DNA from: JABDPF01 sp036351575
GTDB lineage: Bacteria; Pseudomonadota; Gammaproteobacteria; Xanthomonadales; SZUA-36
Direction of reading: 5' to 3'
DNA: 28,135 nucleotides
NCBI GenBank assembly: GCA_036351575.1
Contig: JAZBPJ010000160.1
Span: 1 to 28,135 of the forward strand
In this document: positions 6,946-14,279 of the stretch, one piece after another
How the letters are laid out: every line of letters begins with the position of its first letter
How positions within the stretch are numbered: position 1 is the stretch's first letter
Program-made: the position numbers and the translations under genes
Notes under the pieces: model-generated
Database searches by the model: none
The model's input: only the letters and a program-made list of their open reading frames with translations
Told to the model about the DNA's origin: nothing

Positions 6946-7557
6946 TCAGCCGGTTTCGGACAAACGGACCGGGTCCAGTATCGTGATCCGGCCGCGCCCG
7001 GTCCGAATGAGCCCACTGGTTTCCAGTGTTTTCAACTGGCGACTGACGACTTCACGGGCGGTGCCGACTTCCCGCGCCAATTGGTCGTGAGTGGTCTGCA
7101 GACTGCCGCTTGCATCCTGCCGCGAGAGCAGGAATACGGCGAGTCGCCGTTTCACGCTTTCCAGTACGACGTGTTCGAAACGCTGGGTGACCTGGGACAG
7201 CCGTTCACTCAGCCCGTTGAACACCATTTTTCGGAATTCGGGTGATTTTTCCAGGAGGCTTTCGAATTCTTTTGCGGGAATGACCCGTGCGCTGGTTTCC
7301 GAATCGGTGAACGCTTCGGCTGGATAGTGTCTGTGCCCGATGAGGCAGGTGGTGGTCAGCAGGCACATCTCTCCCTCATGAACCCGGTAAAGAACGACTT
7401 CCTTGCCTTCGGCGGAGCGGGCGAACACCGTGACGCTTCCGCCCGTGACCAACAGGAAATTCTCTGCAGCCTGTCCCTGGGAAAAAACGCACTGGCCGCC
7501 CTTGAGGTGAACTTCGGGGAACGTTTCGATCACTGAGGAGATCTGGTTTGGGGTCAT
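6946..7557 (-). CDS. Crp/Fnr-family transcriptional regulator with Cys-containing sensor pocket
   Basis: This 203-residue protein has a cyclic-nucleotide-binding fold (about 6-115), a dimer helix (about 110-140) and a C-terminal winged helix-turn-helix (about 150-195) with DQLAREVGTAREVVSRQLK. The recognition-helix pattern ExxSR is that of Fnr rather than ExxGR of Crp, which predicts TTGAT half-sites. In the pocket, where cAMP binders have FGE plus RSAT-like residues, it has GEMCLLTTTCLIG with cysteines 65 and 71, and a third cysteine at 23. Cyclic-nucleotide binding is therefore unlikely, and thiol, metal or redox sensing is possible (inference). The N-terminal Fe-S cysteine cluster of Fnr is absent. 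The ATG at 7557 fits family length; an in-frame TTG at 7587 is possible. It follows the GDT1-like gene by 64 bp and is probably cotranscribed with it. Confidence 0.88.
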   Translation of the reverse strand: MTPNQISSVIETFPEVHLKGGQCVFSQGQAAENFLLVTGGSVTVFARSAEGKEVVLYRVHEGEMCLLTTTCLIGHRHYPAEAFTDSETSARVIPAKEFESLLEKSPEFRKMVFNGLSERLSQVTQRFEHVVLESVKRRLAVFLLSRQDASGSLQTTHDQLAREVGTAREVVSRQLKTLETSGLIRTGRGRITILDPVRLSETG

Positions 7558-7621
7558 GATTGGGTCCAGGTGTGATGAATTGGCCAACGGTTTAATTATA
7601 GTCAGGCAATTGCTGACGCGC

Positions 7622-7909
7622 TCAACGAGGCTGAGACATTCCGTGATAAAGCGTCCAGGCGCCGATCAGGATAAAACCGGCGCCGGCCAAAATGGTCATC
7701 GCCCGCGGGTTGATGACCTGGGAAAGCAGCGATCCGGCGGCAACGCCGATCGCGCTGGTCAGGATCAGCGCCGAGGCGGCGCCGAGAAACACGGTCCACT
7801 TGCTGACGTCCCTGTCGGTGGCGAACAGCATCGTGACCAGTTGCGTCTTGTCCGCCATCTCCGCGATGAATACGCTGGCAAATACCGTTACCAGGATTTT
7901 CCATTCCAT
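7622..7909 (-). CDS. TMEM165/GDT1 (UPF0016) family transporter, single-repeat form
   Basis: This 95-residue integral membrane protein has three predicted helices (about 4-22, 40-62, 70-88) and the family signature as EMADKTQLVT (residues 17-26); the usual form is E-x-G-D-[KR]-[TS], so Gly is replaced by Ala here. Family members move Mn2+ and/or Ca2+ across membranes, and bacterial relatives export manganese. Most members have two such repeats (about 190 residues); this one has a single repeat and must work as a homo- or heterodimer. I see no second copy in the window. The start at 7909 has GGAG about 8 bases upstream. The gene leads a probable operon with the Crp/Fnr regulator. Confidence 0.85.
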   Translation of the reverse strand: MEWKILVTVFASVFIAEMADKTQLVTMLFATDRDVSKWTVFLGAASALILTSAIGVAAGSLLSQVINPRAMTILAGAGFILIGAWTLYHGMSQPR

Positions 7910-7978
7910 TTGTCACTCTCCACTTCTGATTTACTGTGCCGGGAAACCGGGATTTTCGCCCCGAATGATGCCTGATTC

Positions 7979-7992
7979 ACGATCTTAATCAA
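7979..7992. promoter_or_regulatory. FNR-like box upstream of the GDT1/regulator operon
   Basis: On the minus strand this reads TTGAT-TAAG-ATCGT, matching 8 of 10 conserved positions of the FNR-type consensus TTGAT-N4-ATCAA. It lies about 70 bp upstream of the leftward GDT1 start and about 70 bp upstream of the rightward acyl-CoA synthetase start. The regulator encoded in the leftward operon has the ExxSR helix expected to read TTGAT, so auto-control is plausible. Confidence 0.4.
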
Positions 7993-8060
7993 GGCATGTT
8001 GCGCGACGTGGTCCGATAATGGCCCGCGAACCCATACGTTCCATTCGAGGGCCCTGAGAA

Positions 8061-9740
8061 ATGAACGAACCGCTGACGCTCAGCCGTTACAAAGGCGGCG
8101 ATGCACCCGAACTCATCAGCGAAACGGTCGGCCAGCGCCTGGCGAAAACCGTCGAGCGGTTTCCCGAAAACGATGCGCTGATCGTGCGCCACCAGGGTAT
8201 CCGCTGGAGCTACGCCGAGTACGCCGAAAGAATCGAGCGGCTGGCTACCGGCCTGCTGGCGCTTGGCATCGAGCCCGGTGATCGCGTCGGCATCTGGGCG
8301 CCGAACTGTTACGAGTGGTGCCTGACCCAGTTCGCCACCGCGCGTATCGGGGCGATCCTGGTCAACGTGAACCCGGCTTACCGCGTGTTCGAACTGGAGT
8401 ATGCGCTGAACCGTTCCGGCTGCAAGGCCATCGTGACCGCTGAGTCGTTCAAGAGCAGCCGCTACGTCGAGATGCTGCAGGAACTGGCGCCGGAAATGGA
8501 AAACGCTGAGCCCGGCAGGCTGGATTCGAAAAAACTGCCGCACCTTCGGACCGTCATTCGCATGGGTGAGAAGAAGACCCCCGGAATGTTCAATTTTGCT
8601 GACGTATGCGACATGGGCGGGGAAGGCGAGCGCGCGCGGCTCGCTGAAATCGAAAGATCGCTGTCGCCGCATGACGTGATCAATATCCAGTTCACTTCCG
8701 GTACCACGGGCAGCCCGAAGGGCGCGGCGCTGACGCATTACAACATATTGAACAACGGCTTCCAGGTCGCGCAGGGCATGAAGTTCAGCGCCGAGGACCG
8801 GTTGGTGATTCCGGTGCCGATGTACCACTGCTTCGGCATGGTGCTGAGCAAGCTGGCCTGCGTCTCCACGGGCGCCACGGCGATCTTTCCTGCGGATGCC
8901 TTTGAGCCCCTGTCGGTGCTGGAAGCAGTCCAGGCGGAGCGTGCAACCGCCCTGCACGGGGTGCCGACGATGTTCATCGCCGAACTGGAGCACCCCGAAT
9001 TCGATCGTTTCGACCTGTCGACGCTGCGCACCGGCATCATGGCCGGCGCACCGTGCCCCGTCGAGGTGATGAAGCAGGTCATCGAGCGGATGCACATGGC
9101 CGAGGTCCTGATCTGTTACGGGCAGACCGAATGCAGCCCGGTCAACCACATGACCCTGGCCGACGACCCCATAGAAAAGCGCGTCGAAACGGTCGGCCAC
9201 GCGATTCCGCACATCGAGGTGAAACTCGTCGACGAGGACGGGGAAATCGTGCCGATCGGTCAGCCCGGCGATATCTGCGCGCGCGGTTATGCCGTGATGG
9301 AGGGGTACTGGGACGATCCGGAGAAAACGGCGGAGACCGTGGACAGCGAAGGATGGCTGCATTCGGGGGACCTGGGCGTCATGGACGAGGAGGGCTATGT
9401 CACGGTCGTCGGCCGGCTCAAGGACATGATCATTCGCGGCGGTGAGAACATCTATCCGCGGGAGATCGAGGAGTTCCTGTTCACGCATTCCGATATCCAG
9501 GATGCCACGGTGATCGGCGTGCCGGACGAAAAATTCGGCGAGGAAGTCTGCGCCTGGATCCAGTTGCGAGAGGGCGCCCGCCTGACCGAAGATGAAATCC
9601 GCGAGTTCTGCCGAAAAAATATTGCCTATTTCAAGGTTCCGCGGTACATCCGGCTGGTAAACGAGTTTCCCATGACCGTGACCGGCAAGATCCAGAAATT
9701 CAAGATGCGCGAGGCGATGGTCGAGGAGCTTGGACTCTGA
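8061..9740 (+). CDS. AMP-forming acyl-CoA synthetase (ACSF2-like medium/long-chain fatty acid:CoA ligase)
   Basis: This 559-residue member of the ANL superfamily activates a carboxylic acid, probably a fatty acid, to its CoA thioester through an acyl-adenylate. The P-loop-like motif TSGTTGSPKGAALTH starts near residue 212; then come YGQTECSPV, the hinge GRLKDMIIRGGENIYPREIE, and the C-terminal catalytic lysine 543 in TGKIQKFKMRE. Length and motif style resemble the ACSF2 / fatty-acyl-CoA synthase group rather than acetyl-CoA synthetase. No signal or membrane segment is seen, so it is cytoplasmic. It is divergent from the GDT1/regulator operon with 151 bp between starts, and GAG/GAGAAATG spacing gives only a modest ribosome site. 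The exact chain length of the substrate cannot be read from the sequence. Confidence 0.9.
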   Translation: MNEPLTLSRYKGGDAPELISETVGQRLAKTVERFPENDALIVRHQGIRWSYAEYAERIERLATGLLALGIEPGDRVGIWAPNCYEWCLTQFATARIGAILVNVNPAYRVFELEYALNRSGCKAIVTAESFKSSRYVEMLQELAPEMENAEPGRLDSKKLPHLRTVIRMGEKKTPGMFNFADVCDMGGEGERARLAEIERSLSPHDVINIQFTSGTTGSPKGAALTHYNILNNGFQVAQGMKFSAEDRLVIPVPMYHCFGMVLSKLACVSTGATAIFPADAFEPLSVLEAVQAERATALHGVPTMFIAELEHPEFDRFDLSTLRTGIMAGAPCPVEVMKQVIERMHMAEVLICYGQTECSPVNHMTLADDPIEKRVETVGHAIPHIEVKLVDEDGEIVPIGQPGDICARGYAVMEGYWDDPEKTAETVDSEGWLHSGDLGVMDEEGYVTVVGRLKDMIIRGGENIYPREIEEFLFTHSDIQDATVIGVPDEKFGEEVCAWIQLREGARLTEDEIREFCRKNIAYFKVPRYIRLVNEFPMTVTGKIQKFKMREAMVEELGL

Positions 9741-9812
9741 GCGCGGACGCCGGGAACGGACCGGTACTTTCGGGGGCTGATTTCGGCCCGGAGTCATCGT
9801 AAACTGGCCCAA

Positions 9813-12095
9813 ATGCTCGCCATACGAAATCCGCTGTCGCTGTTTGTCATCGCCATCCTGGTGATGCTGGGCGTTTTGCGAAGCTTTTCACCACCGTCAC
9901 CGGTGGGCGCCGACGCACCCGATGTCGTGTTTTCCGCCGTTCGCGCCGAGGCCATACTGCGCGACCTGCTGCAGGACGGGTTGCCCCATGCGACCGGCAC
10001 CCCCGAAAACGCCATCGTGCGTGACCGCGTGATTGCCCACCTCGAGGCGGCCGGCTACGAGCCCGAAGTGCAATCCCGTTTTCACTGCAACCCCGCGTTC
10101 GGCGCCTGCAGCCCGGTGGAAAACATCATCGCCGTCAAGCCGGGCACCGACGGTCAGAACGCGATTCTCGTCACCGCTCATTACGACAGCGTGTTTGCAG
10201 GGCCGGGCGCCGCCGACGATGGCGCCGGTGTTGCGGCAATTCTTGAAATAGCACGCATGCTGGCTGATTTTCCTCCTTTCATGAACGATGTCGTTTTCCT
10301 GGTCTCGGATTCAGAAGAAAACGGACTGATCGGCGCCAGTGCGTTTGCGGAACACCATCCGCTGTTTTCGCGCGTCCGTCTGGTTCTTAACCTGGAGGCC
10401 AGGGGGGTGACCGGGTCCAGCGCCATGTTTGAAACCGGCGAGGGCAACCGGCGGCTGATCCGGGTAATGTCGCAGAACACGGAACGCCCGAGCGCCAACT
10501 CGCTGGTCTACGAAATCTACAAGAACATGCCGAACGACACGGATTTTTCCGTTTACCGCGGCAAGGGCGTGCTCGGTCTCAATTATGCTTTCGTCGGTGG
10601 CGTCGCCCTGTATCACTCGCCGCTCGACGACATGGCGCACCTCGATATCGGCAGCATGCAGCACCACGGCGACAATACGTGGGCCATGATCGGCGCACTC
10701 GGAGACCGTGACCTCGTCAGGGTCGGTTCGCGCGAGGATGCCGGCTATATTGACCTGTTCTCGATGTCCCTCATCCATTACCCGGAGTCCATCACCACGG
10801 GCCTGTCGCTGTTTCTCGGCGTCTGGGTGATGATCGCCATCGGCGCCGCGTTTCGAAAGGAATTCCGCTACGGCCAGTTGCGCTGGGGGATTGTGCTGAT
10901 TCCGCTGATGGCGGCGGTTCTCGTGCTGGGGGGTTACCTGCTTTCCTGGCCGCTGGGGCATTTCCGCGAGCTTCATCCGCTGGCACACCCGTTTCCCTGG
11001 CCGGGGATAATTGCGCTTGTGCTGATGGTGCTGTGCGTGATCTACACCGCGCTGAAGCTGTTTACCGGCCGCGTTTCGGCCTGCGCCTGGATGATCCTGG
11101 CCTGGCTGGCCGTTTTTATCGGCACCCTCGTGCTGTCGACGAAGCTGCCGACAGCCTCGCATATCGGCCTGATTCCAATGGCCGCGTTCGCGCTGGGTTC
11201 CATCGTGGACCTGTTCCGCAAGAAGTCGCCGGCGCCGCTCCTGATCGCTTCGGTATCCGGCTTCGCCGCAGCCGCTTACATTTCCTGGTATCACTTCTTC
11301 CTGCTCGGCACGCTGTTCAATTTTCAGCAGTCGATGGCCATGGCGGCAGCCCTGCTGCCCATGATCCTGGTCGCCATGCCGATGCTCCTGGCTTACGTGC
11401 GGCGCAGGGAGCTGGGCTGGCGTCCGGCGAAGTGGCTCGGCGGCGCGCTTGTGCTGGCCGTTGTCGTGCACCTGTTCCTGCCGGGCTTCACCGTCGACCG
11501 TCCGCGCGACATGACGCTGCAGTACGTGGAAACCGATGGCGAGGCGAACGGCTATATCGTGGCTGCTAGCCAGTATGGAACGCCCGACCGGGGCTGGGCG
11601 CGGGGACACGGCATGGAATCGACGGAAGTGAACTGGGGCCTTCGCGGACCGGCGCAGCGATTCGTTCGCGCAAGCGAGCGGCTGGATCTGCCGGCCGTGG
11701 GGCTGGAGCAGCGCGAATCGGTCATGGAAAACGGGAAGTGGCGCCGAACGCTGTCGCTGACCGTGCCCGCGAACACACCGGCGGTGTACCTGACATTGCC
11801 GCTGGACGCCCGGCTGGTCGAGGCGAAGATTGACGGCGTACTGGCGCTGGATCCGTCGCTGCCGACCAGGCGAGCGCGCTCCGCTTATCGCCTGCGCCTC
11901 ATTGCGCCGCCGCCCGGGCCGATGACGGTGGAATTGACCCTGGAGCGGCCCGATCCGGTGCGTATCGAAGTCATGAGCTGGCGTGAACTGGCGCCCGGCC
12001 TGGCCGCGCCCTACCTGGCTGACTGGCCTGAAAACGCCCAGCCGATTTCCATCGGTCACCACGCCCGAAAAATCCAGCTGTTCGAGATCGATTGA
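9813..12095 (+). CDS. Membrane-embedded M28-family zinc aminopeptidase, ERMP1/Fxna-like layout
   Basis: This 760-residue protein has an N-terminal membrane segment (about 5-25), a periplasmic M28 peptidase domain (about 40-295), a multi-helix membrane block of about eight segments (about 325-560) and a C-terminal soluble beta-rich domain (about 565-760). The zinc and catalytic residues of M28 are visible: H123 in AHYDS, D135 in AADDGAG, the EE pair 168-169 in SDSEENG, E195 in NLEARG and H268 in YHSPLDD. The order peptidase, multi-spanning membrane block, soluble domain is that of eukaryotic ERMP1/Fxna. Substrates are unknown. The start ATG is 72 bp past the acyl-CoA synthetase stop, with no obvious Shine-Dalgarno sequence. 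Confidence 0.88.
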   Translation: MLAIRNPLSLFVIAILVMLGVLRSFSPPSPVGADAPDVVFSAVRAEAILRDLLQDGLPHATGTPENAIVRDRVIAHLEAAGYEPEVQSRFHCNPAFGACSPVENIIAVKPGTDGQNAILVTAHYDSVFAGPGAADDGAGVAAILEIARMLADFPPFMNDVVFLVSDSEENGLIGASAFAEHHPLFSRVRLVLNLEARGVTGSSAMFETGEGNRRLIRVMSQNTERPSANSLVYEIYKNMPNDTDFSVYRGKGVLGLNYAFVGGVALYHSPLDDMAHLDIGSMQHHGDNTWAMIGALGDRDLVRVGSREDAGYIDLFSMSLIHYPESITTGLSLFLGVWVMIAIGAAFRKEFRYGQLRWGIVLIPLMAAVLVLGGYLLSWPLGHFRELHPLAHPFPWPGIIALVLMVLCVIYTALKLFTGRVSACAWMILAWLAVFIGTLVLSTKLPTASHIGLIPMAAFALGSIVDLFRKKSPAPLLIASVSGFAAAAYISWYHFFLLGTLFNFQQSMAMAAALLPMILVAMPMLLAYVRRRELGWRPAKWLGGALVLAVVVHLFLPGFTVDRPRDMTLQYVETDGEANGYIVAASQYGTPDRGWARGHGMESTEVNWGLRGPAQRFVRASERLDLPAVGLEQRESVMENGKWRRTLSLTVPANTPAVYLTLPLDARLVEAKIDGVLALDPSLPTRRARSAYRLRLIAPPPGPMTVELTLERPDPVRIEVMSWRELAPGLAAPYLADWPENAQPISIGHHARKIQLFEID

Positions 12096-12137
12096 GCCGG
12101 TGGCTGCTTTTGACCGACACCTTCGAGCGGCTTCCGC

Positions 12138-13304
12138 GTGCTGAAATACCGCGTCAATCCCGTTACCTGTGACGATTACCGCAGGCTGGCCGAACGGCGG
12201 CTGCCCCGTTTCCTGTTCGACTACATTGACGGCGCCGCCGGCCAGGAAATCTCGATGTCGCGCAATGTCGAGGAGTTTCGGCGGATTTGCCTGGAGCAGC
12301 GCGTGCTGCGCGATGTCGGCGACATCGACACCGGGGTCGACATGATGGGCGTGAACAGCGCCATGCCTGTCGTTCTCGGGCCGGTTGCGCTGGCGGGTAT
12401 GTACCGCAGGCGGGGCGAGGCGCAGGCCGCCCGGGCCGCCGAGTCCGCAGGCGTGCCGTTCACCGCCGCGACGATGGGAATTTGCACGGTCGAGGAAGTG
12501 CAGGCGGCCTGCGGTGGAAATGCCTGGTTCCAGCTTTACATGCTGCGGGACCGCGGCATCGTTGAAGGCATTCTGCGGCGTGTGTCTGCTGCACGGGTTC
12601 CCGTGCTGGTGTTTACCGTGGACCTGCCCATGCTGGGCAAGCGTTACCGGGACGATCACAACGGCATGATGGCCGGCGGATTGCGGGGCGCGGCGGCAAA
12701 AATGCTCCAGCTGGCAAGCCGGCCGCGCTGGCTGTACGACGTCGGCTTGCGCGGAAAACCCCACGATTTCGGCAGCCTGCGCGGCGTGATCCGTGGCGTG
12801 CATGACCTGCAGGGCTTCAAGGATTTCATCGATTCCCAGTTCGATCCCACGGTGACCTGGGACGATATCCACTGGCTGCGCGAACGCTGGGCGGGACAAC
12901 TGCTGATCAAGGGCGTGATGTGCGCCGGCGATGCGCGCGAGGCCGTCGCCTGCGGGGCGGACGGCGTGGTGGTCTCCAACCACGGCGGGCGGCAGCTCGA
13001 CGGGGTCGCTTCGAGTATTTCCAGGCTTCCGGAGGTTGTCGAAGCGGTCGGCGATGATGCTGAAGTATACGTCGACAGCGGAATTCGCTGCGGCGCCGAC
13101 GCGGTAAAGGCGGTCGCGCTGGGTGCGCGCGGCGTGATGATCGGGCGAAGCTGGGCGTTTCCGCTCGCCGCCCGCGGTGAACAGGGCGTTGCGGACACGC
13201 TGTCGGTGATGCGTCGTGAAATCGCCAATTCAATGGCATTGATGGGCGTGCGCCGCATGTCTGAACTCAATCCTTCGCTGGTCGATACACACGGCGTTTG
13301 CTGA
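12138..13304 (+). CDS. lldD: FMN-dependent 2-hydroxyacid dehydrogenase (L-lactate dehydrogenase type)
   Basis: This 388-residue protein belongs to the flavocytochrome b2/LldD/glycolate oxidase family, which oxidises L-2-hydroxyacids such as lactate to 2-oxoacids and passes electrons to quinone or O2. It has the N-terminal RLPRFLFDYIDGAA motif, the FMN-contacting PVALAGMYRRRGE segment, Gln and Tyr in WFQLYMLRDR, the catalytic histidine 282 and arginine 285 in SNHGGRQLDG, and the phosphate-binding DSGIRCGADAVKAVALGA. It starts with GTG at 12138, 42 bp after the peptidase gene; no ATG gives a complete N-terminal domain. No signal peptide is seen, so it is probably membrane-associated on the cytoplasmic face. 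Which hydroxyacid it uses cannot be decided; the symbol is by family resemblance. Confidence 0.85.
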   Translation: MLKYRVNPVTCDDYRRLAERRLPRFLFDYIDGAAGQEISMSRNVEEFRRICLEQRVLRDVGDIDTGVDMMGVNSAMPVVLGPVALAGMYRRRGEAQAARAAESAGVPFTAATMGICTVEEVQAACGGNAWFQLYMLRDRGIVEGILRRVSAARVPVLVFTVDLPMLGKRYRDDHNGMMAGGLRGAAAKMLQLASRPRWLYDVGLRGKPHDFGSLRGVIRGVHDLQGFKDFIDSQFDPTVTWDDIHWLRERWAGQLLIKGVMCAGDAREAVACGADGVVVSNHGGRQLDGVASSISRLPEVVEAVGDDAEVYVDSGIRCGADAVKAVALGARGVMIGRSWAFPLAARGEQGVADTLSVMRREIANSMALMGVRRMSELNPSLVDTHGVC

Positions 13305-13370
13305 CGGCAGTCAGTTCGCGCCGGTCACCCACGTTCCGGCGTCGGTCGAAAAATTTCAGGGCTCGAAGCG

Positions 13371-13376
13371 TATAAT
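13371..13376 (+). promoter_or_regulatory. Candidate -10 element of the DUF4124 gene
   Basis: A perfect TATAAT lies 69 bp upstream of the ATG at 13446 in an otherwise GC-rich gap. No good -35 hexamer is found 16-18 bp upstream. The site would give a leader of about 60 bases. Confidence 0.4.
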
Positions 13377-13445
13377 GGCCAGGCGGACTCTTTCGCTGGC
13401 TGTCAGTCGCGGCCGCGCCCATCGACCGCGACGGGAGGTTCAATC

Positions 13446-14138
13446 ATGCCTGCTTTCGCTCGGACCGGGATTTCGCTTTTAGCCCTAGTCATTACCGTTT
13501 TTTCCCTTGACGCCGCTGGCGCTGCGGGCCTGTGCAAATGGACGGACGAGAACGGGGTCGTTCATTACGCCGAAACCTGTCCCGAAGACAAGGACGCCCA
13601 GCTGGTAGAAATCGCACCGCCCCCTGATCCGGAACGTGTCGAGGAAGCAAAGCGGCGCGCGCAAGCCATGATCCAAGATCGCGAACTTCGGCAAGCCGGG
13701 CGACAGGCAGTGCAGCAGGACAAACAGGCGGTCCGATCACGCCCCGAAATTTCCCGCAGCGACAAGCTCAACAGCTGCGTCGAGGCCATGATGGATCTGC
13801 ACAACCTGAGTGAAGGCGAGGCCATGTATTTCGACAAAGAAGGACGGCTTCACGACCAGTTTTCGATCCACTCCAAGTCCTATACCGGGGAAAGACGGTA
13901 TATCGAAGATGATCAGCACAAAGCGCTGATCAGGCAGAAAGAGGAACTCGTTCAGGCCAACTGCGAGCAGTCCCGCGAAGCGATCATCGCCCGTATCGCG
14001 ATGTTGGCCGAGCGCAGCGACAGCGAGATGTGCAACCGCTTGTACGAGCGTGTTCTGCAGGACAAGAAGTACGACCGCTGGACGGATATGCAGGAACTCC
14101 GGGGTATTGAAAAAACCGTTCTGGAAACCTGCAACTGA
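13446..14138 (+). CDS. Exported DUF4124-domain protein
   Basis: This 230-residue protein begins with a signal peptide (about 1-26, ending SLDAAGAAG) followed by a DUF4124 module (about 27-60) with the signature LCKWTDENGVVHYAETCP. The rest is helical and charged: a basic/Gln-rich stretch (about 65-100) and a C-terminal region (about 105-230) with four further cysteines that could form disulfides. DUF4124 marks envelope proteins of proteobacteria with no agreed function. The start is supported by GGGAGG at 13434-13439, six bases upstream. It appears monocistronic: it follows its own -10-like site and ends before a convergent porin gene. Confidence 0.82.
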   Translation: MPAFARTGISLLALVITVFSLDAAGAAGLCKWTDENGVVHYAETCPEDKDAQLVEIAPPPDPERVEEAKRRAQAMIQDRELRQAGRQAVQQDKQAVRSRPEISRSDKLNSCVEAMMDLHNLSEGEAMYFDKEGRLHDQFSIHSKSYTGERRYIEDDQHKALIRQKEELVQANCEQSREAIIARIAMLAERSDSEMCNRLYERVLQDKKYDRWTDMQELRGIEKTVLETCN

Positions 14139-14221
14139 GCGAAACGACTGCAGAGCGTTTCGAAAAATCGCTTGAGGGCCACGGTGCCGTTCTCAGCGGT
14201 CTCTCATAAACACAGGACATG

Positions 14222-14251
14222 AAAAAGCCGGGCCGCTTTTGCAGCCCGGCT
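14222..14251 (-). terminator. Rho-independent terminator of the DcaP-like porin gene
   Basis: On the minus strand AGCCGGGC and GCCCGGCT form a perfect 8-bp stem with a 10-base loop, followed directly by TTTT. It begins about 29 bp past the porin stop codon. It may also stop the rightward DUF4124 transcript, although that side lacks a good T-run. Confidence 0.8.
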
Positions 14252-14279
14252 ATTTCTCACTTCCGCGCCTGTCGAAGGC

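Noticed and set aside
8015..8020. GATAAT as a -10 element for the acyl-CoA synthetase gene
   Set aside because: No acceptable -35 hexamer occurs at 16-18 bp spacing; TTGCGC at 7999 is only 10 bp away. The promoter of this gene remains unplaced.
14140..14162. Stem CGAAACG/CGTTTCG after the DUF4124 gene as its terminator
   Set aside because: The stem is only 7 bp with a 9-base loop and is followed by A residues, not T, on the coding strand.
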